From positions 3,212,001 to 3,276,000 of the forward strand of contig NZ_CP095740.1 of assembly GCF_023078455.1 (NCBI RefSeq): a stretch of DNA of 64,000 nt, read 5' to 3'. Every line of letters starts with the position of its first letter. Positions within the stretch are counted from its first letter, which is position 1. This document shows positions 1-8,379 of the stretch, piece by piece. This DNA is from Luteibacter aegosomatis. Its GTDB lineage: Bacteria > Pseudomonadota > Gammaproteobacteria > Xanthomonadales > Rhodanobacteraceae. The notes beneath the pieces were generated by a model. It was not told the origin of the DNA and did not search any database. It saw only the letters and a program-made list of their open reading frames with translations. The position numbers and the translations under genes were made by a program.

Positions 1-215
1 AGGAGATGGACCGTGTCTTCGTTCGTGCCGAAGAGCTGCCGGTACTGGAGCCACACCACCTGAAGTTCAACCAGCTTGTTGTCGAGGACTGCCATGACCT
101 CGCCAAGGTCGTCGCCCATCGTTTCAGAAAACCTGTTTGGGCCATCTGCGTGCTGCACGTCCACTTCCTCGCGGATTTTTTGAATTTTTGGAAGACGTCT
201 GTGGTACTTGGTCAC
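1..215 (-). CDS. Partial gene, possible AbiU2-type HEPN protein (N-terminus only)
   Basis: An open frame starts with GTG at 215, overlapping the TGA of the upstream HEPN gene as GTGA, and runs off the left edge after about 71 codons. The overlap implies translational coupling. The visible part is a charged N-terminus followed by a helix containing WLQYRQLFGTNEDTVHLL. The W-x-x-Y-x-x-LF-G-T pattern recalls the N-terminus of small AbiU2-like HEPN proteins, but only from memory and over a short stretch. The expected HEPN core would lie outside the window. Coupling to an ApeA-like gene would fit a two-gene defence cassette. The coding call is fairly good; the family is a guess. Confidence 0.5.
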   Translation of the reverse strand, partial: MTKYHRRLPKIQKIREEVDVQHADGPNRFSETMGDDLGEVMAVLDNKLVELQVVWLQYRQLFGTNEDTVHL

Positions 216-1936
216 GAGGTTGGCATGGATTCGTCCTCATCTACCAACATGTCGTCCAGCGCCTTTCTATGAGGGTAGAGGACATACGGCTGGATAAGTT
301 CGATGTGCCGCGCTCCGCACTCCACATAGGCCGTCCCAAAGGATGCTACCTGCCCAGGACTTACCCCAAATATTTCCTCAGGCTTGATGAGCCCTCCCAC
401 GCCGTTGGAAAACCACTCCTTGAGCATCTTCGTGTGTTGTTCCGAGAATTGGAGCTCACCATCCTCTTCAAGCACAAAGCATGCGTGCACGCCAATGCCC
501 TTGATGCTCGATAGCTCGTCGAAACGCTCCTCGGTCACCGAATAAAATTTCGCCGTCATCAAAATTCGATGAAGCGCAACCCTGTTGATATCGGCCCCCA
601 AGACAACAGGGTTGTGCGTTCGACTCACGGCGCGCAAAATTTCGTCTGGGCGCAAGCCAAGCGCACACCACATCCAGTAGTTGAGAAGCAAGGCCACCTT
701 GTTTACGACACGGGAAATACGGGTGTAGCCACCGGGCGGAAGACTCAGTTCGTCACCATGGGCAATCTCGTTTCTCATATCGGTAATGGACCGGAAGTCA
801 TCATCGGAAATATCGATGACCGACACCACGCCAGAATCAGATACAGAGCATGCATACCTGTAGAGGTCGGTGAATGTCGGTTTCGGCATCTTTCCTCCCC
901 CGTACACCTGACCGACAAGCTTGATGAGTTGGTTCCGTTGTTCGTGAGACAGCGGCTCGCTCAGTTCACCCAGTTTTTTACGCAACTGGGCCAAGCGGTC
1001 GACAGGAGCCACTGAAGTGGGAACGCTCTTCCCGTCGCCCATCTTCTGGACCACACCATCCAACAGACTGATGTAACCGATTAAGCGATACTCCCAAAAA
1101 CCTTCATATCTCAGCATGCCCGCCATTCGAGCCCAGGTTACAGTCCGAAGGGAAGAGGCATGGTAGTTTTCGATGACCGCCTTCCATCGGCCGTCCAGCA
1201 TGTTTTTTTGAATCAGGAATCGTGGCCAGGAACGCTCTCGGTCTTTGTTTGGTGACCGTTGAAAGTAGTGAAAATATGCATCATGCAGCGCATGGGAACC
1301 CTCGGCAGCGAGTCCCACGCCCTCGATGTCTACAGGATGGCCGATGAGCAGAGTCAGGAGGGCGGCCATTTCCTTGCACTTTTCCTGGGCCTGCTTTGCA
1401 GAAAAACACCCCGCGTTCTTCTCAATAACGAAGCCAACCCGCTCCTCGATGACCAGGTCGTCGCCAGAATGCCTCCTTCTGCTTTTGACCCAGGAGGAAA
1501 CAGAGAGGGCTTCGCCTCCGATATCCACCTCAACCTCAATCGGCTCGGGACGGCCGACCCACGTAAAAGACTCGCCTACGTCGCCTTGTATCTGCTGTCC
1601 GACGAAGAACCATTCAGTGACGTCGCTGTACCAGACGCAGATTTTCCAAAAGGCCTCTGCAACATCGCCTTCCACAAGCATGTCGACGTAAACATAGGTG
1701 CCGTGGAACTGACAGCCGAACAAGGACACGTCCCCGCCATCCCGCGTCTTCGCAAGGAGTCTGGTGTACGTGACACCCTCCTCCAGTTCCCCAGAAATGG
1801 ATGGAAACCTCAAACTTACAACGGCAGTGACATCTGAGCCATACACAAGGCGCCCGGAACCGACGACCTTGTCGTCCAGGTACACGTCGACATCCAATTC
1901 CTGACGTTCAGTAAAAGCGTCTTTCGGCCCCATCAT
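212..1936 (-). CDS. ApeA-like HEPN-domain protein (candidate abortive-infection RNase)
   Basis: This 574-residue protein has an N-terminal beta-rich half (about 1-190) and a helical C-terminal half. The latter contains RNEIAHG at 388-394, which matches the R-x4-H catalytic signature of HEPN ribonucleases. The order resembles ApeA anti-phage proteins, which pair an ApeA N-terminal domain with an Apea-like HEPN domain. HEPN proteins of this type typically cleave RNA when infection is sensed; that role here is inference. The start is ATG at 1936 (a second ATG follows at once) with GAGAGGGAAA upstream. Its stop overlaps the GTG of the next gene. Its place in a mobile element supports a defence function. 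An uncharacterised HEPN protein without this role remains possible. Confidence 0.65.
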   Translation of the reverse strand: MMGPKDAFTERQELDVDVYLDDKVVGSGRLVYGSDVTAVVSLRFPSISGELEEGVTYTRLLAKTRDGGDVSLFGCQFHGTYVYVDMLVEGDVAEAFWKICVWYSDVTEWFFVGQQIQGDVGESFTWVGRPEPIEVEVDIGGEALSVSSWVKSRRRHSGDDLVIEERVGFVIEKNAGCFSAKQAQEKCKEMAALLTLLIGHPVDIEGVGLAAEGSHALHDAYFHYFQRSPNKDRERSWPRFLIQKNMLDGRWKAVIENYHASSLRTVTWARMAGMLRYEGFWEYRLIGYISLLDGVVQKMGDGKSVPTSVAPVDRLAQLRKKLGELSEPLSHEQRNQLIKLVGQVYGGGKMPKPTFTDLYRYACSVSDSGVVSVIDISDDDFRSITDMRNEIAHGDELSLPPGGYTRISRVVNKVALLLNYWMWCALGLRPDEILRAVSRTHNPVVLGADINRVALHRILMTAKFYSVTEERFDELSSIKGIGVHACFVLEEDGELQFSEQHTKMLKEWFSNGVGGLIKPEEIFGVSPGQVASFGTAYVECGARHIELIQPYVLYPHRKALDDMLVDEDESMPTS

Positions 1937-2070
1937 TTTCCCTCTCGTGGCGCCACAAGATTACGAGACATCTACACTGCCTGGCATCTTTGCCCTCATG
2001 GGATTGCAGACCTGCCATCTGTCGGTTTCAGAACACCGGACTCGCACCACCTTGGCTGCAAATCGAGGAT

Positions 2071-2415
2071 TCATAAATGCCCTCTTCCAAGCCTTTTCCG
2101 CATCGCTGGGGACAATTCTTCCCACTGCCAATCCTCCCAACCACTCACATCAGACACAGGCGCAAGCAGTGACACGCATCGTCCATGCCGGAATCGTGCA
2201 GCCATCCATAAGGCCTCGCTGCTGTGGGCCTTCGGGTCACTGACCAGGAGGAGCAGTCCAACGCAGCGCCACTGCCCCCGTTGCGCGGCGTTCTTCAGCG
2301 CTGCCGAATGAAGCGCCGCCGGGTCCACGTCGGGATGCTGGAGGAGCCGGGCGACGGTGACCTCGTCACCGTCCCACGCGGCATCCTGCAATTGTCGTTC
2401 GAGTTCTCTGTTCAA
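2071..2415 (-). CDS. Small ankyrin-like repeat protein
   Basis: The 114-residue product contains ankyrin-like units: DEVTVARLLQHPDVDPAAL, then NAAQRGQWRCVGLLLLVSD, then AARFRHGRCVSLLAPVSD. The LL-x-VSDPKA pattern is familiar from ankyrin-like proteins of Pseudomonas and Xanthomonas, where repeats of this type run longer. I chose a TTG start at 2415 because GGAGG lies five bases upstream and the frame above it lacks a sensible start. The same frame stays open into the upstream gene (2453-3100), so the pair could instead be a frameshifted fusion. Probably a protein-binding partner; no target can be named. It lies 37 nt downstream of its neighbour and is probably co-transcribed. Confidence 0.6.
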   Translation of the reverse strand: MNRELERQLQDAAWDGDEVTVARLLQHPDVDPAALHSAALKNAAQRGQWRCVGLLLLVSDPKAHSSEALWMAARFRHGRCVSLLAPVSDVSGWEDWQWEELSPAMRKRLGRGHL

Positions 2416-2452
2416 AAGGGCCTCCGTGTCCGTCAGTCGTCCATGGTCGGAC

Positions 2453-3100
2453 TCAGAGCCGGCGGGCAGGCGGTGCAGGTGCCAGTCCCGTTTTCCGCAT
2501 CTTCCGCTCGAACATCCGGCGGCGCTCGGACTTGATGAGCGCGGCAATGGCGGCGGTGTAACGGGTGGCTGACTGCCGGTCGAAGTCGGCGACCTTGAGT
2601 GCTCTCGATGCCCAGCCGTTTCCATCCGACCGGCGCATGCAGCGGCGGATGACCGGGGCGGTCGGCGCATCACTCCACGGCCAGCCCCGGGTGTTGAGCC
2701 GGTCCCGGCGGTCCTGGGAAGCCGTTGCCGCCGTCCACGGCCACTGGCCGGTGTCGACATCGTCGAACAGCGCCGGCCTGGTTGAGGCCCGGTAACCCAG
2801 CCAGGTCGCAAAGGACTCGAAGTGCTGCTCCTCGTGGCGGAGGTAGTAGCGGACCAATCGGAGGGCTTGCTGGTGCTGAAGATGAAGACTGAGTTGGTGG
2901 GCCTTCCATGCGGCCCAAAGTTCAGCAGTGGAAGCGAAGAGCTTGGCCTCCCCCAGCCAGAAAGGTTTGCCGGTGGCGGTCTGGGCGAGCATCCAGGTCA
3001 GGTGGCGCCGCCCCTGCTTGTCGAAATTGGAGGCGGAATTGAGAGTAAGGCTGATTTTTGAGAAGTAGCGGGCGAGGGCTGGGGTGGTTGGAGTTTGCAA
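2453..3100 (-). CDS. Hypothetical protein
   Basis: A 215-residue soluble protein with no family I recognise. It begins at TTG 3100, preceded by GGAAAAGGACTTCATC, a plausible ribosome site. The first in-frame ATG is at codon 36 and is the alternative start. The sequence is rich in Trp and charged helices (for example LRLVRYYLRHEEQHFESFATW) and ends in a basic, proline-rich tail. It precedes the ankyrin-like gene and, further down, the HEPN gene on the same strand, so the three or four genes may form one transcription unit. No signal peptide or membrane segment is seen. Confidence 0.55.
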   Translation of the reverse strand: MQTPTTPALARYFSKISLTLNSASNFDKQGRRHLTWMLAQTATGKPFWLGEAKLFASTAELWAAWKAHQLSLHLQHQQALRLVRYYLRHEEQHFESFATWLGYRASTRPALFDDVDTGQWPWTAATASQDRRDRLNTRGWPWSDAPTAPVIRRCMRRSDGNGWASRALKVADFDRQSATRYTAAIAALIKSERRRMFERKMRKTGLAPAPPARRL

Positions 3101-3453
3101 GATGAAGTCCTTTTCCGTCGTTGGTTATGCCTGCCGGTTCCATGATGGAGTCCTTGGCGGGCGTGGATAGACGATTCAAAGGGTTATTGAAATCTTTTAC
3201 ATAACCATTCGGACCGTATGATTTCCGGTTATCCCCTGCCGGGCTTGATTTGAAAAAGAAAAATCGAAGAAATGGCGGGAAGTCGGCTCATAAACCCAAT
3301 CTGCCAACGAATCGTGTTTTGTCAACCCGCCGCCCCTTCATCGGCGCATGAAGACCCGGCCTTGCCCGGCTACCGACGGCCACCCGGTCTTCCCTGTTTC
3401 TCCAGACCCCGACACCCCCGCCGTTTGGCGATCCCGCGCGCTCGTAAAAAGCT

Positions 3454-3489
3454 GCGCATGTGACTGAATTCGCGGATTTTGACATGCGC
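3454..3489. repeat. Perfect 8-bp inverted repeat upstream of recombinase promoter
   Basis: GCGCATGT at 3454-3461 and ACATGCGC at 3482-3489 form a perfect dyad with a 20-nt spacer, ending 33 nt upstream of the recombinase -35 box. It could be an operator or an arm-type recombinase/excisionase site. No partner protein can be assigned. Confidence 0.4.
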
Positions 3490-3522
3490 GTAATCGGCAA
3501 TTTGATCGGGCCATTTTTCGCC

Positions 3523-3550
3523 TTGACAGGCCTCTTTTTTCAGGTATGAC
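3523..3550 (+). promoter_or_regulatory. Sigma-70-like promoter of the second recombinase
   Basis: TTGACA at 3523-3528 (consensus -35) and TATGAC at 3545-3550 are separated by 16 bp. The start codon lies about 50 nt downstream, preceded by AAAGGAG. Confidence 0.55.
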
Positions 3551-3603
3551 AGCGCTCCCTGCCCGGTTGCAATTCGACCGGTCTTAATCAAAGGAGCCTG
3601 GTT

Positions 3604-5325
3604 ATGTTCCCCCCATCCATCGAGCAATTGCTGGGCGCTGCCAGCAATGGCGCTCATTACCGCACCATGTTTACCCGCGATGCCATCGCCGTGGAAGCCA
3701 GTGGGCCCGAAGACCACGCCCGGGCCATGGAATTCGTTCGGGAGGCCATGCGGGAAGGTTGGGGTGACCGCATCCATGCCCGCCCAACCCCCGTGGTGAT
3801 GACGGGGGCTCAGCCCGTGCCGGCGAGCTACCCGGCCCAGGTGGTCCCGGCACCTGCCGCACCAGTGAAATCCGTCTCCCCTCCCCCGTCCATGCCGGCC
3901 ATCGTTCCGGCGGCTGCTTCTTCAGTGCAGCCATCCGGCATCCCGATGGAGTCCACGTCCATGGAGTCCGCGCGGATAGAGTCCACCAGTCCCACCGAAG
4001 CTGCCCCAGTGGCGCATGAGACCGAGGGGATGGACACCGAGGATGGTGAGAAGGGCGCCGTCACCGGAGGAGAGAAGAAAAGGCCCCCGCGTCCGCGTGA
4101 GCATCCCGTGGGTCAGGCGGACAGCGCACAGCGCCACCGCATCCACCATCGGGCGCTGATGCAGCGAGCCTCGATGAAGGCAGCACGAAAGCCCTCCTCC
4201 ACCCTCATTGAGCAAGAGCTGGTCACCGACATCGTCATCGACATCCTCGGTAACAAGCCCGTGGCTGAAGTGACGGAGGACGACATCCGCCGAGTGGTCG
4301 ACCTGTTCCAGAAGATGCCAAAGAATGTGGGACGGCGGAAGGACTTTGCCATGCTCTCCCGCCTTGGCGTCATCAAGGCAGCGCGCAAGCAGAAGCTGAA
4401 GACCATCGACACCGACACGTTCATCAAGCACCTCAAAACACTCATCACGTTTTTCAACGCCTGCAAGGCCGTCAACGGCACCGGCATGACCGGCAGCCCT
4501 TGCGACTGGATTGTCCTGAAGCACTATCGGAAAAAGCGGCGGCAAAAGCGGGACACCCTCGACCAGCCAGAGCGCCAGCTCATTCTCGACGAATGCATGA
4601 AGAGCAAAGAACCTGTCAAGTATTGGGGCTTTCGCATCGCTGACCTTACCGGGATGCGCAGCAATGAAATCTGCCAACTCGAACTTTGCGATATCGGACG
4701 CATGGAATGGAAAGGGTACGGGGGCATCCGCGAGCACATCGACTATTTCGACATCAATGAGGAAGGTGAGGACCAGCACGTCAAATCCAGCTGTTCCGTG
4801 CGTCGCCTCCCCATTCCGCAGGCCCTGCTCGACGACGGGTTCCTGCGGTATGTCGAGGATGTCCGCAAAGCCGGCGGCAAACACCTGTTTCCCGGGTTGA
4901 GCTGGAACGACAAGCGGCCTGGGCGGGCTTTGTCGAACTTCGTTAACCCGACCCTCCGGAAACTCGGCATCCGCAGTCCGAGAAAGGTCCTGCATTCGAC
5001 CCGCAACACGTGGACGACGGATGCGGACCTGAGTTCCGTGCCCCGCAGCGTCATCCGGGCCGTCAATGGACATGCCGATGGCTCCGACATCGACGACAAC
5101 ACCTATACCGCCCGCGCCACCCTGGTTGCCATCAAAAAGGGGATGGACGCCGTGGACACGCCCTACCTTCAGTTCCGGCCGTACCAGTCGGAGAAGTTTG
5201 CAAAGGCCATCAGCGCCGGTGTGGCTAGGGAGCAGCACGACGAGCGACTGAAGAAAGAGGGTAAATCACTTAACCGGCGGGCGGGGCGGCCTGCAAAGGA
5301 GAGTTCGGATGGTGGAACCAAGTGA
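3604..5325 (+). CDS. Tyrosine recombinase (phage-type integrase), divergent
   Basis: A 573-residue protein with a C-terminal tyrosine-recombinase domain. Visible catalytic residues are Arg352 (TGMRSNEI), Lys394 (HVKSS), His464 and Arg467 (HSTRNT), His490 (NGHADG) and Tyr501 (DDNTYT). Residues about 60-170 are a low-complexity Pro/Ala/Ser/Glu linker, after an N-terminal segment of about 60 residues unlike standard arm-binding domains. Translation starts at ATG 3604 after AAAGGAGCCTGGTT. It is larger than usual integrases (about 400 aa) and does not adjoin a tRNA in this window. It may belong to a second element nested with the tRNA-Ser element, or act in cargo rearrangement. The recombinase call is firm; the biological role is open. 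Confidence 0.85.
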   Translation: MFPPSIEQLLGAASNGAHYRTMFTRDAIAVEASGPEDHARAMEFVREAMREGWGDRIHARPTPVVMTGAQPVPASYPAQVVPAPAAPVKSVSPPPSMPAIVPAAASSVQPSGIPMESTSMESARIESTSPTEAAPVAHETEGMDTEDGEKGAVTGGEKKRPPRPREHPVGQADSAQRHRIHHRALMQRASMKAARKPSSTLIEQELVTDIVIDILGNKPVAEVTEDDIRRVVDLFQKMPKNVGRRKDFAMLSRLGVIKAARKQKLKTIDTDTFIKHLKTLITFFNACKAVNGTGMTGSPCDWIVLKHYRKKRRQKRDTLDQPERQLILDECMKSKEPVKYWGFRIADLTGMRSNEICQLELCDIGRMEWKGYGGIREHIDYFDINEEGEDQHVKSSCSVRRLPIPQALLDDGFLRYVEDVRKAGGKHLFPGLSWNDKRPGRALSNFVNPTLRKLGIRSPRKVLHSTRNTWTTDADLSSVPRSVIRAVNGHADGSDIDDNTYTARATLVAIKKGMDAVDTPYLQFRPYQSEKFAKAISAGVAREQHDERLKKEGKSLNRRAGRPAKESSDGGTK

Positions 5326-5354
5326 CGAAAGTCCATTTCGGCTCGAATCTACGG

Positions 5355-5369
5355 TGGCTCCGCGAGCCA
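5355..5369. terminator. Short hairpin between convergent genes
   Basis: TGGCTC-CGC-GAGCCA forms a perfect 6-bp stem between the ends of the recombinase and the leftward nuclease-like gene. No T-tract follows on either strand, so it is only a weak terminator candidate. Confidence 0.3.
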
Positions 5370-5414
5370 ATTCCAATAAACCCGCAAGTCGCATATCGAA
5401 ACTTCCGAAATGCC

Positions 5415-6797
5415 CTAACTGAACCATACGAGGTCTGCAATTCCGTTGTTCCACAATCGCCTTGCGTCTTCAAGCTCTCTCTCTGTAATGGGTTCATCCA
5501 AAACATCAAAGGCGATAATCGTATGCGGTCGCTGAGGCATCGCGACGGGGTCGATTGCAATAGTTATGACCTCATCGTAATCAGGCCGGCTCAACATCAG
5601 ATACCTGAAACACGCTCCCATCAACCCTTCTGATTCTTTACGGTATTCAGTGCAATCGCCACCCCACTTCTCGCTCGAAGTAAAGACGAAGACGTATGCC
5701 CTTCTTTTCTTCATGGGAGAGACCGCCACCAAAGCCTGCATCTGGTTCGTCGCATCAAATCCATCAATTTCATGGCGCTTATTTACCATGAAATCTGAAA
5801 GATAGGCGCGCGAGTAAATGCTCTCCGAGGCCAGGTACCTCAAGGTCTTTTCGTGCGGAGCCATGCCGTGTTCTCGGCCGGCAGAGATGGTTGCCTCAAG
5901 CAGAAATCCTGAGAATCGCTGCACCAATTCATTCCACGGTTGGGCATCCCTTGCCTTTTCCTTCCATGTCAGGAATTCCTTTGAAGAGGTGTATGAGAGC
6001 CAGTCACCTCGTCCAACCGTGACTGAATCATCCACATAGCGGACATTATCGCTGATATTGAAATCATCCTTGACTCTGTTCGAAAGGTAGTTAGAAAGGA
6101 TATCGCTCTCACAATGCACACCATTGAGCCGCCCACTGCGGACTGCTTTTTCCTTCTCATCTAGATAGTGAATGAAGTCGGTCGCAGTTGGAAGCTCCTC
6201 AAAAATACGCTGTCGTGAAATTTCGTCCAGCACATGGACGAACGTCTCCGTCGCATTCAAGTTTGGAATTATGAACGGTCGGCAGACCATACGCTCATCA
6301 TGGACGCCGAAATTGTATGCCAATGAGCCGTCGCTTCGTTCGCCGCCGGCTGACTGGTATGTCCGGCACGGGTTGACGGTGTTGTAGGTCACGGCAACAA
6401 GATGGAACGTTAGACCATCCCTCCTCAAATCAAAGTGAAACGGGTTTTGGCATTTCACATCAAGGAAAAGGCGGTCACCGCTTTTACGAATGTACTTCTC
6501 AGCCCCGCAAAGCTGCTCGACAGACTTGGTAACGGACTTGCCATACCAACGCTGCCAAGCCACGGCAATGTCAGGGTGGATTGGAAAACCGATTTTCTTA
6601 TCGGAGAACAGCACAACATCGTTTTCAAAGTACAACAATAGATCGATTACTTCTTTTCCCGTACCGGAAGTAGAAAGACCCGTGTCACGCTGAATCGAAG
6701 GATATGACCATAGCCCCTTGAACACTTGTTCTGCCAATACCGCCAAGTCTTTTTCAGTTTCGGAGTTGCCCGGCATTTTTGTTGTTCTTTCAAGCAT
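5415..6797 (-). CDS. Uncharacterised protein with PD-(D/E)XK-like N-terminal motif
   Basis: The product is 460 residues from ATG 6797, which overlaps the stop of the upstream LuxR-type gene by 8 nt (ATGCTTGA), implying coupled translation. An alternative ATG lies at 6776. Near the N-terminus E49, D52 and D66-x-K68 (within EVIDLLLYFENDVVLFSDKK) fit the spacing of a PD-(D/E)XK nuclease core, followed by a conserved-looking stretch around QLCGAEKYIRK. The remaining 350 residues are a mixed alpha/beta region without a family I know. I infer a possible nuclease or nuclease-derived sensor. Codon usage is AT-richer than its neighbours, consistent with recent transfer. No self-protecting methylase is adjacent. 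Confidence 0.7.
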   Translation of the reverse strand: MLERTTKMPGNSETEKDLAVLAEQVFKGLWSYPSIQRDTGLSTSGTGKEVIDLLLYFENDVVLFSDKKIGFPIHPDIAVAWQRWYGKSVTKSVEQLCGAEKYIRKSGDRLFLDVKCQNPFHFDLRRDGLTFHLVAVTYNTVNPCRTYQSAGGERSDGSLAYNFGVHDERMVCRPFIIPNLNATETFVHVLDEISRQRIFEELPTATDFIHYLDEKEKAVRSGRLNGVHCESDILSNYLSNRVKDDFNISDNVRYVDDSVTVGRGDWLSYTSSKEFLTWKEKARDAQPWNELVQRFSGFLLEATISAGREHGMAPHEKTLRYLASESIYSRAYLSDFMVNKRHEIDGFDATNQMQALVAVSPMKKRRAYVFVFTSSEKWGGDCTEYRKESEGLMGACFRYLMLSRPDYDEVITIAIDPVAMPQRPHTIIAFDVLDEPITERELEDARRLWNNGIADLVWFS

Positions 6798-7944
6798 GAC
6801 TAATTCTCGCAATGGTTGAAAGCAGTGCTCTCAGGTTCTCGCATGCCGACTTTTCGAGAAGCGCCCGGACCTGGCTTCGCACGGTGCTGATTTTGACCCC
6901 TCGCCCTTCGGCATGTTGAGCCGGGCTGGTCCCGGCAGCCAGGGCCCGCAGCAGGGCCTCCTCAGCCGGCGTCAGGCCCCACTGCTTGGCGAGCCCGGCC
7001 AGTGCTTCCCGGCTGGTCCCGGCGGGCGCGCAGACCGTAAGGACGACGCTGGCCCGGTGATGAAGTCCTTCTCCACCCCCAAGGCTGCCGACGAGCTTGC
7101 CGAGGCCGTGGGCCCCATTCCCGGGCGTGCGGGGCAACGGCGACAAGGTTAGCGCCAGGCGCTGTCTCCCACGGTGGATGGTCAGGGTATGGGGACGCCT
7201 TGTCAGCATGACGGTCCGGATGTGGACGTCCACTGTCGACCCATCCATGGGCCCGGACAGGCCAAGGTTGACCCGGCCCAGTTGGTCACCGAGCAGACGG
7301 ACGGCGGCGGGATTGGCGTGGAGAACCCGACCCATGTCATCGAGGAAGGCCAAGCCTCTGTCGAGCATGTCGATACTCGCCTGGCTACCGGCTGCGGCTT
7401 CCCGCAGCCAGTCGGCGCGGACCATCATCGGCATCCACCGAGCAAGGTGGAACATCATGCCACCGAGCGCATCCCGCTTGGCTCCCTCGAACCGGTTCCT
7501 CCCGACGAGATGGTTGAACGCGATATGCACGTTCCGGCCCTGGTCGCGAAAGATGTTCCCGCCCGCCACATACCGGGGCCCATGTGGAATGAGGAAGTCC
7601 TGGTAGAACTCACTGCCGGACACATACCGGTCGTCGAGTTCGTCGTGGCATGCGACGACAATACCCGTGGGCGACTTCAGGCCCATCTTTCGTCTCGGGT
7701 CGATGAACTGGTAGTGGGACAGGTACGCGGCCTCGGCGCCCTGGATGTGATTGCCGGTGACAAGGCTCATCAACACCTCGTTTTTCGACTCGTCCCAGCC
7801 GACCATGTGGACGCCATCGCAATCGAGATAGCGGTTGATGCGGGCAATCACACCGGGCACATCGGCCGGCGAAAACACCGACTCGTACAGGTCCGCAATC
7901 AGTCCGTCCCGCACGCCCGCCTGTTCTTTCCACCGCTGCCGCAT
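6790..7944 (-). CDS. LuxR-type HTH transcriptional regulator
   Basis: A 384-residue protein whose last 60 residues form a LuxR/FixJ-type helix-turn-helix (LTPAEEALLRALAAG, then VKISTVRSQVRALLEKS). The N-terminal 200 residues look like a sensory domain, and the middle (LAFLDDMGRVLHANPAAVRLL) resembles a PAS fold. No receiver domain or autoinducer signature was identified. I chose ATG 7944 with AAGGGA seven bases upstream over a GTG at 8028. Its stop overlaps the start of the nuclease-like gene, so the regulator probably controls or is co-expressed with it. A small exported-protein gene is divergent 96 nt away. Confidence 0.8.
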   Translation of the reverse strand: MRQRWKEQAGVRDGLIADLYESVFSPADVPGVIARINRYLDCDGVHMVGWDESKNEVLMSLVTGNHIQGAEAAYLSHYQFIDPRRKMGLKSPTGIVVACHDELDDRYVSGSEFYQDFLIPHGPRYVAGGNIFRDQGRNVHIAFNHLVGRNRFEGAKRDALGGMMFHLARWMPMMVRADWLREAAAGSQASIDMLDRGLAFLDDMGRVLHANPAAVRLLGDQLGRVNLGLSGPMDGSTVDVHIRTVMLTRRPHTLTIHRGRQRLALTLSPLPRTPGNGAHGLGKLVGSLGGGEGLHHRASVVLTVCAPAGTSREALAGLAKQWGLTPAEEALLRALAAGTSPAQHAEGRGVKISTVRSQVRALLEKSACENLRALLSTIARISHA

Positions 7945-8040
7945 CCGACGTCCCTTGTCATCCACACTTTTGTGGATGAGGACCCTAAGCCCTCGCCCTA
8001 GCCTGACGCAACACCCGACTGAGGCCACAGGGGGCCTTTC

Positions 8041-8379
8041 ATGCGTCTGCGCTCAACCATTCCCGTCATCGCGCTTGTCTTTTCGGCCCTCCCGGTCCAT
8101 GCCGCCGACCACGTCCTGACTGTGGTCAACGACGATGCCGCCACCGTGACATCCGTGAGCTATTCCCCGCCCGGCAGTGACCGGTGGTTCGTGATGGGCG
8201 GTGGTCCCATTGAGGCGGGCACGAGTGGCCAGGCGCGGATTGCCATGCCGCCGTCCGCTTGCGTCTTCGACTTCCGGGTCCGGTTCAAGGGCCACCCCGC
8301 GCAGGACATCAAGGCGTGGAATGTGTGCCGGGGACAGGCCCTGCATATTGGGACTGCCCCGTCGGGCGGTCAGCTCTGA
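8041..8379 (+). CDS. Small exported protein of unknown function
   Basis: A 112-residue protein with a clear Sec signal peptide (about residues 1-21, ending VHAAD) and two cysteines in the mature part (PPSACVFDF and WNVCRG) that could form a disulfide. It resembles small uncharacterised periplasmic proteins with a TVVN-type beta-strand opening. ATG 8041 has only a modest ribosome site (AGGGGGCC). Its 3' end overlaps the convergent XRE gene by 10 nt. It is divergent from the LuxR-type regulator, which may control it. Confidence 0.65.
   Translation: MRLRSTIPVIALVFSALPVHAADHVLTVVNDDAATVTSVSYSPPGSDRWFVMGGGPIEAGTSGQARIAMPPSACVFDFRVRFKGHPAQDIKAWNVCRGQALHIGTAPSGGQL

Larger units (their letters stand above)
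3101..3603. other. Regulatory intergenic region between divergent cargo gene and recombinase
   Basis: About 500 nt without a convincing gene separate the leftward hypothetical gene from the rightward recombinase. It is AT-richer near 3180-3270. It holds several GGTTAT hexamers (3123, 3182, inverted at 3201, 3237), an 8-bp inverted repeat (3454-3489) and the recombinase promoter (3523-3550). Short open frames here have no supporting ribosome sites. Confidence 0.5.

Noticed and set aside
2416..2811. Longer ankyrin-like protein starting at TTG 2811
   Set aside because: The added part has low-complexity Arg/Ser/Pro composition and is the alternate frame of the upstream gene; TTG 2415 has a proper ribosome site.
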